In this document: one piece after another, positions 1-5,145 of the stretch
Numbering within the stretch: the first letter of the stretch is position 1
Layout of the letters: each line of letters opens with the position of its first letter
Origin: Acidobacteriota bacterium
GTDB lineage: Bacteria; Acidobacteriota; Vicinamibacteria; Vicinamibacterales; UBA2999
Direction of reading: 5' to 3'
Assembly: GCA_947478985.1 (NCBI GenBank)
Contig: CANJYC010000150.1
Location: 1 to 5,482, forward strand
DNA length: 5,482 nucleotides
Translations under genes and position numbers: made by a program
Notes under the pieces: generated by a model
What the model saw: the letters and a program-made list of their open reading frames with translations, nothing else
The model's database searches: none
What the model was told of the DNA's origin: nothing

Positions 1-608
1 AAGACCTGGATCACGTCGACGCCGGCGTCGATCTGTGCAATCAGATAGTCGGCGACGACGGTGGCGAACTTCTCGCAGAGGCGGTGCCAGGCATCCGGAT
101 GGCCATACATGAGCGCCTTGGTCTTCGCGAAGTTGTTGGAGTGCCCGCCCTCAATGGCGTAGGACGCCAGCGTGAACGGCGCGCCGGAGAAGCCGATAAG
201 CGGCACACGACCACCCAGTTCCTTCTGGATCTGCACGATGGCCGTGAGCACATGCGCCAGCGATTCACGCGGCTCGAAGATGCGCAGCCGATCGATATCC
301 GCGACCGTGGAAATCGGGCGCTCGATCTGCGGTCCTTCGCCCTTGATGAAGTCAAAGGGCAGCCCCATCGGCTCGAGCGGGAGCAGGAGGTCGGAGAAGA
401 GAATGGCGGCGTCGACCTCGATGCGCCGGACCGGCTGCAGCGTGACCTCGGTGGCGAGGTCTGGCGTGGCACAGATGTCCAGGAGCGAATACCGCTCCCG
501 GAGCGCCCGGTACTCGGCCATGTAACGACCGGCCTGCCGCATGAACCAGACAGGGGTGGCATCCACCGGCTCGCGCCGGCAGGCCTTGAGAAATCGTGAT
601 GTGGTCAA
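1..608 (-). CDS. hemE: Uroporphyrinogen decarboxylase, HemE (3' part missing, runs off left edge)
   Basis: Catalyses the four decarboxylations that turn uroporphyrinogen III into coproporphyrinogen III, in the cytoplasm, in heme biosynthesis. About 202 residues are visible; the family is usually near 350, so the C-terminal 40% lies beyond the edge. Landmarks in order: TPVWFMRQAGRYM (about residues 18-30, the family signature that binds substrate carboxylates), AAILFSDLLLP (67-77, holding the conserved catalytic Asp at about 73), LIGFSGAPFTLASYAIEGG (137-155, with the conserved active-site Tyr at about 150), and AQIDAGVDVIQVF at the edge. The chosen start is TTG at 608-606, giving MTTSRFLKACRREPVD, which matches the usual N-terminal length before the VWFMRQAGRY block. 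No ATG occurs upstream in frame, and the first internal ATG would cut into the signature. A GAGAG stretch overlapping the stop of the upstream receiver gene lies 5 bases before the TTG, so translation is probably coupled to that gene. Confidence 0.96.
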   Translation of the reverse strand, partial: MTTSRFLKACRREPVDATPVWFMRQAGRYMAEYRALRERYSLLDICATPDLATEVTLQPVRRIEVDAAILFSDLLLPLEPMGLPFDFIKGEGPQIERPISTVADIDRLRIFEPRESLAHVLTAIVQIQKELGGRVPLIGFSGAPFTLASYAIEGGHSNNFAKTKALMYGHPDAWHRLCEKFATVVADYLIAQIDAGVDVIQV

Positions 609-616
609 CGGGACTC

Positions 617-1018
617 TCAGACGGGAATTTGCAGGAGCTCGCGGGCGAGCGTCACGAGCTCTTCGAGCCAGAGCGGTTTATAACGAAGCTCGGCGCCGAG
701 GGTCTTGATTTCCGCGGCCTGCGCTTCATCGAGGTAGTAGTCGCCGGTGACAATGGCGACCGGGGTATGGGTCAGTCCGGCCATGGCGCGAATGGCCCTG
801 AGAAACTGCAGCCCGCTGGTCAGGGGCATCCGCAGGTCAAGGATGATGGCGTGCGGACGGTGCTTCTGGGCCAGGGTCATGCCCTCGTCGGCTGAGAGGG
901 CCGCCCAGACTTCGTACCCTTCCAGCCGGAGCATGCGCGAGAAGGTGTCGGTGACGCTGACATCGTCATCGACGATCAGGACGCGGGGGGTGATGCTGTC
1001 GGCGGGTGGCGACTCCAC
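617..1018 (-). CDS. Stand-alone response regulator receiver domain protein (CheY-like)
   Basis: A single phosphoacceptor receiver domain of 133 residues with no output domain. Visible landmarks: acidic cluster DDD at 17-19 after the VLIV strand, phosphorylatable Asp61 in IILDLRMP, switch Thr91 in VAIVTGD, and invariant Lys114-Pro115. All residues needed for phosphorylation are present, so it should be functional. Without an effector domain it must act by protein contact, or as a phosphorelay intermediate. The partner kinase is not in the window. The start is GTG at 1018-1016; there is no good Shine-Dalgarno at the right distance (a GGAG lies too far upstream), but a promoter-like pair ends 5 bases before the GTG, suggesting a leaderless message. 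The gene stops 8 bases before hemE on the same strand, so the two are likely co-transcribed. The specific signalling role cannot be deduced. Confidence 0.93.
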   Translation of the reverse strand: MESPPADSITPRVLIVDDDVSVTDTFSRMLRLEGYEVWAALSADEGMTLAQKHRPHAIILDLRMPLTSGLQFLRAIRAMAGLTHTPVAIVTGDYYLDEAQAAEIKTLGAELRYKPLWLEELVTLARELLQIPV

Positions 1019-1023
1019 GACAC

Positions 1024-1052
1024 ATTGTGGGGCGCTCCGGGATCGGCGTCAA
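1024..1052 (-). promoter_or_regulatory. Candidate promoter for the receiver gene and hemE
   Basis: On the minus strand, TTGACG (1052-1047) and CACAAT (1029-1024) are separated by exactly 17 bases. They match the sigma-70 consensus at 5 of 6 and 4 of 6 positions. The -10 ends only 5 bases before the GTG start, so transcription beginning 6-7 bases downstream would start on or beside the start codon. A CCGGG/CCCGG inverted repeat (1037-1041 and 1057-1061) brackets the -35. This is inference from motif and spacing only. Confidence 0.4.
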
Positions 1053-1106
1053 GCAACCCGGTCGCGGGCCTGCGGCGCGTCTTCCGCCGGGGTGTCCCTC
1101 GACTCG

Positions 1107-1115
1107 TGCTATATT
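1107..1115 (+). promoter_or_regulatory. Extended -10 promoter element of the 1175-3306 operon
   Basis: TGCTATATT is a TGn extended -10 with hexamer TATATT (5 of 6 to consensus), an AT-rich island in very GC-rich surroundings. No convincing -35 is found 16-18 bases upstream, which is tolerated by extended -10 promoters. The predicted start is near 1122, giving a leader of about 53 bases before the TTG start of the first gene. The same TGCTATAYT core recurs at 3788-3796. Confidence 0.5.
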
Positions 1116-1164
1116 CAGCCGGTTTCTGTGGGAGTTTTGGTCGCTTCACGCAAGTACACGCCTC

Positions 1165-1169
1165 GGAGG
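1165..1169 (+). promoter_or_regulatory. Ribosome binding site that fixes the TTG start at 1175
   Basis: GGAGG lies 5 bases upstream of TTG (1175-1177), an ideal spacing. Between the predicted transcription start (about 1122) and this TTG there is no ATG, GTG or TTG in the same frame, so this site decides the start of the first operon gene. Confidence 0.75.
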
Positions 1170-1174
1170 TTAGG

Positions 1175-1951
1175 TTGAGCCCCATCCTCGTGCGGCCCGT
1201 CCGCGAGCAGCTCGAGCACGATCGGGTCATTCGCCTGCTGCAGGTGAAATACAAGAAGAAGTTCGAGGCCTTGATTAATCCTGGCCACGAGCAGACCGCG
1301 TCGGTCCTGGTCGGGACCTCGCCCTGGTATCCGGACGTCGTCCTTTATTCGCAGGATCGCGGACGGAAGCTGGTGGGGACGGTCGAGGTCGAGACCGCCG
1401 AGTCGGTGAATAACCTGGAAGCGATGTCCCAGTGGCGGACATTCGGCCAGTTGAAGGCTGCGTTTCACCTCTACGTTCCCGCCTCGAGCATCGATACCGC
1501 ACGGCGCATGGCCACCGAGCTTCAGGTCAATGTGGCCGAACTGTGGGTGTACAGCCTGATCGGCGACCAGATGCGGTTTACCCTGGTTCAGCGCTCCGCA
1601 GCGGGTGAGGCCAAGGCTCGGGCCGTGGCCGCCAGCGAGGCTCGGACGCGTGCAGCGGCCCAGGTGGCCAGGCCGCAGAGCAAGGCGGCGACGGCGCCAG
1701 CAGGCGGCGCGAGCCGGTCGAAGGTGAAGCCCAAAGCCCAGGCGACAGCCAAGACGGTGACCAAGACCGCAGCCAAGCCAGCGGTCAAGGTCAAGGCGAA
1801 GCCGGTCGCGAAGGCCAAGCCAGCGACGAAGACGAAGCCCAAGGTTGCGGCGAAAGCCAAGCCGAAGGTCGCGCCGAAGGCCAAGGTCGCCGCTGCCCGC
1901 CACAGCGACGCCAAGAAGAAGCCGGCGTCGCGCGGGCACAAGCGTAAGTAG
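1175..1951 (+). CDS. Hypothetical protein: PD-(D/E)XK-like N-terminal domain fused to a histone H1-like Lys/Ala/Pro-rich tail
   Basis: The protein has 258 residues from the TTG start chosen by its Shine-Dalgarno. Residues about 15-140 form a compact alpha/beta domain: a basic helix with VKYKKKF (24-30), then YPDVVLYS (52-59), GTVEVETAESV (68-78), SQWRTF (85-90), FHLYVP (97-102) and AELWVYSL (121-128). The D54...E71-x-E73 pattern on two adjacent predicted strands resembles the PD-(D/E)XK nuclease fold with Glu in place of the final Lys, a variation known in BamHI. Residues about 141-170 are Ala/Arg-rich, probably helical. From 183 to 258 the chain is low complexity, with about 24 lysines in 76 residues in AKxKP and KPKVA-type repeats, like bacterial H1-like nucleoid proteins. 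I infer a DNA-bound protein; nuclease activity is uncertain. First gene of a likely operon, 6 bases before the next gene. I do not recognise a named family. Confidence 0.85.
   Translation: MSPILVRPVREQLEHDRVIRLLQVKYKKKFEALINPGHEQTASVLVGTSPWYPDVVLYSQDRGRKLVGTVEVETAESVNNLEAMSQWRTFGQLKAAFHLYVPASSIDTARRMATELQVNVAELWVYSLIGDQMRFTLVQRSAAGEAKARAVAASEARTRAAAQVARPQSKAATAPAGGASRSKVKPKAQATAKTVTKTAAKPAVKVKAKPVAKAKPATKTKPKVAAKAKPKVAPKAKVAAARHSDAKKKPASRGHKRK
1721..1948 (+). repeat. AAG-rich low-complexity repeat encoding the H1-like tail
   Basis: This stretch encodes residues 183-258 of the preceding protein. It is built from degenerate short units based on AAG separated by GCC, GTC, CCG or ACG codons (for example AAGGCCAAG and AAGCCCAAGGT). 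Lysine is almost always AAG. Such tracts expand and contract easily, so tail length probably varies between relatives. Confidence 0.7.
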
Positions 1952-1957
1952 CCTCGG

Positions 1958-2665
1958 GTGCCATTCCTTCGCGTCATCCGTGACAAGCGCGGGTATGAGA
2001 CGACCTACCTCATGCAGTGGTATCAGGAGGGGAGTCGCCAGCGCGCGCGAATCCTGTACGCCTTCCGCACGCCCGGGGGGGTGCGGGTGGGGCGGCAGGC
2101 GCTCGATCCTGACGTGCAGCGTCAGGTTCAGCTTCAGCATCCAGACATCGACTTCAACTGGAAGGCCGTAGTCGAAAGCCAGCAGCTGATCGACGCGAAT
2201 CCGGATCCAAGAACCCTGCGGCGACCGAGGCGTCGCCGCGACGATGAGCGGGCAGCCGCACCTGCGCCTGCCGTGGCGGCGCCCAAGCAGGCGCCGGCCG
2301 ACACACCCACAGCCGAGCCGCCGCGACCGGCAATCCCGTCCGCGATTGAAGGCGCCACGCCGGACGAGCAGGTGGCCTTCCTCACCCACTGGTACCCGCT
2401 CGTGCGCGAACGCGTCGAGCGGCGGACGCCGGACCCGGTGCGCCGGGAGGCCCTGCTGGCGCTGACCGAGCGACTGAACCTGGCTGGCTGGACCGACGCC
2501 GATGCGCTCACCACCGGACTGGCGGCGGCCACCGAGGCACTCGAACGGCTCTCCCGTGTATTCGCCAAGCGCCGCCGGCGGGCGCGCAAGCCGCGCAGGC
2601 CCGACGATGCCAGCGGCCCGACGGCGCCGTCGCCTGCCGCTGACTCTGCGGCGCCGGAATCCTGA
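1958..2665 (+). CDS. Conserved-looking basic hypothetical protein with a compact N-terminal domain
   Basis: The protein has 235 residues. Residues 1-75 look like a folded beta-rich domain: FLRVIRDKRGYETTYLMQWY (3-22), an EGSRQRARILYAF strand (24-36), GGVRVGR (40-46), and an acidic/aromatic end HPDIDFNWKAV (61-71). The 'strand, KRGYE, strand, RQRxRxLYxF' layout recalls the small N-terminal domain of some transposases, but no transposase catalytic region follows, so this is only a resemblance. A basic patch RRPRRRR (88-94) leads into a Pro/Ala-rich linker (about 98-127). A second, probably helical, segment (132-203) follows, then a very basic run KRRRRARKPRR (204-214) and a disordered Pro/Ala/Ser tail. 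The start is GTG at 1958, 6 bases after the upstream stop; no strong ribosome site is seen, so coupling is likely. The stop overlaps the start of the next gene (TGATG). Nucleic-acid binding is inferred from charge alone; the family is unrecognised. Confidence 0.85.
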   Translation: MPFLRVIRDKRGYETTYLMQWYQEGSRQRARILYAFRTPGGVRVGRQALDPDVQRQVQLQHPDIDFNWKAVVESQQLIDANPDPRTLRRPRRRRDDERAAAPAPAVAAPKQAPADTPTAEPPRPAIPSAIEGATPDEQVAFLTHWYPLVRERVERRTPDPVRREALLALTERLNLAGWTDADALTTGLAAATEALERLSRVFAKRRRRARKPRRPDDASGPTAPSPAADSAAPES

Positions 2666-3306
2666 TGAACTGGCTGGCCGGCGTTCTCTTACGCCTGGCG
2701 CATCTCGGGGCGTGGGGACCTGTGCTGTTCGTCCTGCTCTACATCGTCTCGGCCGTCGCGCTGGTGCCGTCGTTTCTGCTGACCGTGGCCGCCGGGGCAC
2801 TCTTCGGCGTCTGGCGTGGCTCCATCATCGTGTTCGTTGGTGCAGTGCTCGGTGCGTGTGCGGCCTACGCCGTCGCGGTCCGCCTGACCAGAATTTCCGC
2901 TCTCGCCTGGCTCGATGACCATCCGCGCGTGGTGGCAGTGCGCATGGCCGTGGCAGGGGAGGGCTGGTGGGTGCAATTTCTCCTGCGGCTTTCGCCGGTC
3001 GTGCCCTTCAACCTGCTCAATTACGCGCTCGGCCTGAGTCAGGTCGCCTTCCGTGACTTCCTCTACGCGTCGATCGGGATGGTGCCGGCCATCGTGATGT
3101 ACACGTATTACGGCAGAGTGGTCGGCGATGTCGCCAAGCTTGCCGCCGGCATCGCACCCCCGCGGGGACCCGAGTACTACGCGTTCCTCGGCGTTGGACT
3201 CGTGACCACCGTCGTGGCCACGACGATGATCACACGCGCCGCCCGGCGCGCGATCGAACTGCAGCGGGCCGCGTTGGTGACGACGCAACCGAACGCAATC
3301 GGGTAG
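2665..3306 (+). CDS. TVP38/TMEM64 (DedA-superfamily, VTT domain) inner membrane protein
   Basis: A polytopic inner membrane protein of 213 residues, a usual size for the family. Hydrophobic segments lie near 17-35, 36-72, 103-125, 132-152 and 172-192. The central region carries family-type motifs: GALFGVWRGS (44-53), the glycine-rich GAVLGACAAYAVAVRL (59-74), and the signature RLSPVVPFNLLNYALGLSQV (108-127) followed by FRDFLYASIGMVPAIVMYTYYG (129-150), the re-entrant/VTT core. Members of the wider DedA superfamily act in lipid carrier or phospholipid translocation and membrane homeostasis; the substrate here cannot be read from sequence. The C-terminus (190-200) is basic and probably cytoplasmic. 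The ATG overlaps the upstream TGA by one base, so translation is coupled and it is the third gene of the operon. It ends 22 bases from the convergent rpiB stop. Confidence 0.92.
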   Translation: MNWLAGVLLRLAHLGAWGPVLFVLLYIVSAVALVPSFLLTVAAGALFGVWRGSIIVFVGAVLGACAAYAVAVRLTRISALAWLDDHPRVVAVRMAVAGEGWWVQFLLRLSPVVPFNLLNYALGLSQVAFRDFLYASIGMVPAIVMYTYYGRVVGDVAKLAAGIAPPRGPEYYAFLGVGLVTTVVATTMITRAARRAIELQRAALVTTQPNAIG

Positions 3307-3311
3307 TGTCC

Positions 3312-3329
3312 GGCGAGGCTTGGGTCGCC
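3312..3329. terminator. Weak hairpin between convergent operon end and rpiB
   Basis: GGCGA (3312-3316) can pair with TCGCC (3325-3329) around an 8-base loop, in the 22-base gap between the two convergent stop codons. The right arm just touches the rpiB stop. There is no T tract on either side, so it is a poor intrinsic terminator. Position is the main support. Confidence 0.2.
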
Positions 3330-3766
3330 TAGTAGGCGTCGATCTTCTGGATGCGGGGAATATGGCGGCCGCCCTCGAATGGGGTAGCGAGCCAGGTGCG
3401 CACGATGGCGAGCGCGGTCTCTTCAGAAACCGTGCGCTGGCCTAGCGACAGAACGTTTGCGTCGTTGTGCGCCCGGTTCCAGATGGCCACCTGTTCGTTC
3501 CAGCAGAGCCCGCAGCGGACACCGCGGACGCGATTGGCGACCATAGCCTCGCCGTTGCCGGAACCGCCCAGGACGATGCCGCGGTCGCATTCGCCGCCGG
3601 CCACAGCCAGCGCTACAGGGCGGCAGAAATCAGGGTAGTCGCACGGCGCCTCGGAGTGTGTGCCGAGGTCCAGGACCGTGTGCCCCTCAGCGGTCAGCAT
3701 CCGCTTTATGGCTTCCTTGTAGGCAAATCCCGCGTGATCCGAGCCAATGGCGATGCGAAACGTCAC
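3329..3766 (-). CDS. rpiB: Ribose-5-phosphate isomerase B
   Basis: Interconverts ribose 5-phosphate and ribulose 5-phosphate in the non-oxidative pentose phosphate pathway (cytoplasm). The 145-residue length is normal for the RpiB/LacAB family. Visible landmarks: IAIGSDHAG (5-13, with substrate-binding Asp10-His11), LDLGTHSEAPCDYPDF (32-47), GIVLGGSGNGE (63-73), VANRVRGVRCGLC (76-88), NRAHNDANVLSLGQR (97-111) and GGRHIPRIQKI (132-142). The loop reads GGSGNGE, not the CGTGIG type of E. coli RpiB. It therefore belongs to the Mycobacterium-like subgroup, in which a Glu (here Glu73) rather than a Cys is the catalytic base. The start is GTG at 3766-3764; an in-frame TGA lies only 3 bases upstream, so no earlier start is possible. 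No Shine-Dalgarno is evident. It is divergent from the VWFA-like gene across 36 bases and convergent with the VTT gene. Confidence 0.96.
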   Translation of the reverse strand: MTFRIAIGSDHAGFAYKEAIKRMLTAEGHTVLDLGTHSEAPCDYPDFCRPVALAVAGGECDRGIVLGGSGNGEAMVANRVRGVRCGLCWNEQVAIWNRAHNDANVLSLGQRTVSEETALAIVRTWLATPFEGGRHIPRIQKIDAY

Positions 3767-3768
3767 GG

Positions 3769-3796
3769 TTCACTACTCTATACGTCCTGCTATACT
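3769..3796 (+). promoter_or_regulatory. Promoter of the VWFA-like gene, apparently leaderless
   Basis: TTCACT (3769-3774, 4 of 6 to the -35 consensus), 16 bases, then TATACT (3791-3796, 5 of 6) preceded by TGC, forming the extended -10 TGCTATACT. The ATG of the downstream gene begins 7 bases after the -10, exactly where transcription is expected to start, and no Shine-Dalgarno can fit between. The core matches the one at 1107-1115 except for one base. Confidence 0.6.
3777..3782 (-). promoter_or_regulatory. Candidate -10 element for rpiB
   Basis: On the minus strand TATAGA lies 10 bases before the GTG of rpiB, predicting a leader of only about 3-4 bases. A second TATAGC lies further upstream. 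No clear -35 is seen. The element sits inside the -35/-10 spacer of the divergent promoter. Confidence 0.3.
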
Positions 3797-3802
3797 TTGC
3801 GC

Positions 3803-5086
3803 ATGCGAAATTCCGCTAAGTGCTTGTATGCGGGAGCATTGGCGTTCCTGCTGGCCGTTGGTCTCCACGCGCAGGCGTCGCCGCAGACCGCGCCCGCGAC
3901 AACCGCACAGCCCCCACAGCCCCCACAGCCGCCACAGCCCACGTTCCGGGCGAGCGTCGATCTCGTGACGACCGACGTGATCGTTCGCGATGGACGCGAC
4001 CAGTTTGTCGCGGACCTCAAGGCCGGCGAGTTCGACGTATTCGAGGACGGCGTCAAGCAGGACATCGTGTCGCTGGTGCTGACGCACGGCGGGCGCGTCT
4101 ACAACGTGCAGCAGCCCCCGACGCCTCCCGCGCAGGAGGGCATCATCCTGCCGCCGAGCCGTCCGACCAACGATGCCGCCGGGCGCGTGTTCCTCATCTT
4201 CATCGACGACCTGCACCTCGACTTCCGGAGCACCCCGCGCACCCGGGAACTGATTAAGAAGATGCTGCGGAACCTGATTCACGAAGGTGACATGTTCGGC
4301 ATCGTGACGACGGGGACGTCATCGATCTCACAGCAGCTCACCTACGACCGGCAGGTTCTGGAGTCGGCCATCAGCCGGGTCACTGGCGGTGGGTTGCGGC
4401 CAGAAGAAATTATCAAGGGCATGACTGGCACCCAGGGACCCACCGAGTTGCGGTACCGCGCGCACGTCGCGTTTTCGACGGCGTACGAGCTGATGAAGAA
4501 TCTGGAGAAGCTCCAGAATCGCCGCAAGGCCGTGATTTATATCAGCAGTGGCTACGACTTCAATCCGTTCGCGGATTCGCGGCTGAAGTATCAGGCGGAG
4601 CAGTTCCAAATAGATCCGTCCACGGATCTGAAGAGCGATCCCTTCCTGCGCGACATCAATCAGGGGTCGCAGTTCGCCGAGGCCGATCTGGTCAGCGAGC
4701 TTGGACAGCTAGTGCGAACCGCTAATCGCGCGAATGCCACCTTCTACACAATCGATCCGCGTGGGTTGGTCGCCGGTCCGGATCTCGATGAAGAGGTCGA
4801 GACGAAGGAGTGGCAGAACTACGTGCGCGAGACGCAGGACAGTCTTCGCGTGCTGGCCGAGCAGACTGGCGGGATCGCCGTGGTCAATCAGAACGACTTC
4901 GACAAGGCGCTGAAGCGGATCGACGCGGAAACCAGCGACTACTACGTGCTCGGCTACTACTCGTCGAATCCTGATCCGCTGAAGCGGACGCGCAGGATCG
5001 AGGTCAAGGCGAAACGCGACAACCTCAACGTCTGGTCGCGAACTTCGTACTCGCTCCGCGCGCTGCCGCCGTCGACGGCGCCCTAG
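3803..5086 (+). CDS. Secreted VWFA-related acidobacterial domain protein
   Basis: The protein has 427 residues. Residues 1-25 form a Sec signal peptide: RNSAK basic end, ALAFLLAVGL core, and an AQA (23-25) signal peptidase I site. Next comes a PQP-repeat linker (36-46), then a small beta domain (48-92) with VDLVTTDVIVRD and the DVFEDGVKQDI motif typical of this family. The von Willebrand A-like domain follows (about 127-320): RVFLIFIDDLHLDF (128-141), GDMFGIVTTG (162-171), RKAVIYISSGYDF (241-253) and ATFYTIDPRG (312-321). Then LRVLAEQTGG (348-357) and the C-terminal YYVLGYYSSNP (380-390) with a beta tail (397-417). The usual MIDAS DxSxS is replaced by DDLHL, so metal binding may be altered. 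The family is expanded in Acidobacteriota and of unknown function; extracellular or periplasmic binding is inferred. The ATG at 3803 is chosen because the signal peptide starts there and the promoter ends 6 bases before it. Confidence 0.94.
   Translation: MRNSAKCLYAGALAFLLAVGLHAQASPQTAPATTAQPPQPPQPPQPTFRASVDLVTTDVIVRDGRDQFVADLKAGEFDVFEDGVKQDIVSLVLTHGGRVYNVQQPPTPPAQEGIILPPSRPTNDAAGRVFLIFIDDLHLDFRSTPRTRELIKKMLRNLIHEGDMFGIVTTGTSSISQQLTYDRQVLESAISRVTGGGLRPEEIIKGMTGTQGPTELRYRAHVAFSTAYELMKNLEKLQNRRKAVIYISSGYDFNPFADSRLKYQAEQFQIDPSTDLKSDPFLRDINQGSQFAEADLVSELGQLVRTANRANATFYTIDPRGLVAGPDLDEEVETKEWQNYVRETQDSLRVLAEQTGGIAVVNQNDFDKALKRIDAETSDYYVLGYYSSNPDPLKRTRRIEVKAKRDNLNVWSRTSYSLRALPPSTAP
3906..3941 (+). 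repeat. Four 9-base tandem units encoding a Gln-Pro-Pro linker
   Basis: Four head-to-tail units: CACAGCCCC twice, then CACAGCCGC and CACAGCCCA. They encode the QPPQPPQPPQP linker between the signal peptide and the first folded domain. The reading frame is kept whatever the copy number, so length variation would be neutral for frame. Confidence 0.85.
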
Positions 5087-5145
5087 CGCCGACTGACACA
5101 CGCGGGCGCCATACATCGGCGTCAGACCGCCGCGATCGGAGTGGC
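5087..5145. other. Short convergent intergenic region, no clear terminator
   Basis: The 59 bases lie between the stop of the VWFA-like gene and the stop of the LysR-type gene. CGCCGA (5087-5092) can pair with TCGGCG (5116-5121), and CTGAC (5093-5097) has an inverted copy GTCAG (5121-5125), but the loops are long and no T tract follows. Nothing else is visible. Confidence 0.3.

Noticed and set aside
84..599. Plus-strand 171-codon frame opposite hemE
   Set aside because: It is antisense to clearly conserved hemE codons and has no domain features.
1025..1174. Upstream extension of the first operon gene to 1025
   Set aside because: It begins upstream of the predicted promoter, while TTG 1175 has an ideally spaced GGAGG and is the first in-frame start after the transcription start.
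1721..1948. Repeat array resembling a mobile or CRISPR-like element
   Set aside because: The repetition follows lysine codons in one reading frame, with no spacer/repeat pattern; it is protein low complexity.
1958..2665. Gene as an intact insertion-sequence transposase
   Set aside because: There is no catalytic domain, no terminal inverted repeats and no target duplication; the gene is embedded in an operon with overlapping neighbours.
1115..2800. 561-codon open frame on the minus strand across two operon genes
   Set aside because: It is antisense to two genes with good starts, close spacing and sensible protein features; its translation is Arg/Pro/Gly-rich with no recognisable motif. Long shadow frames are expected in GC-rich DNA.
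3467..3802. Upstream extension of the VWFA-like frame to 3467
   Set aside because: The extra 112 codons run antisense to rpiB, and the signal peptide and promoter both place the start at 3803.
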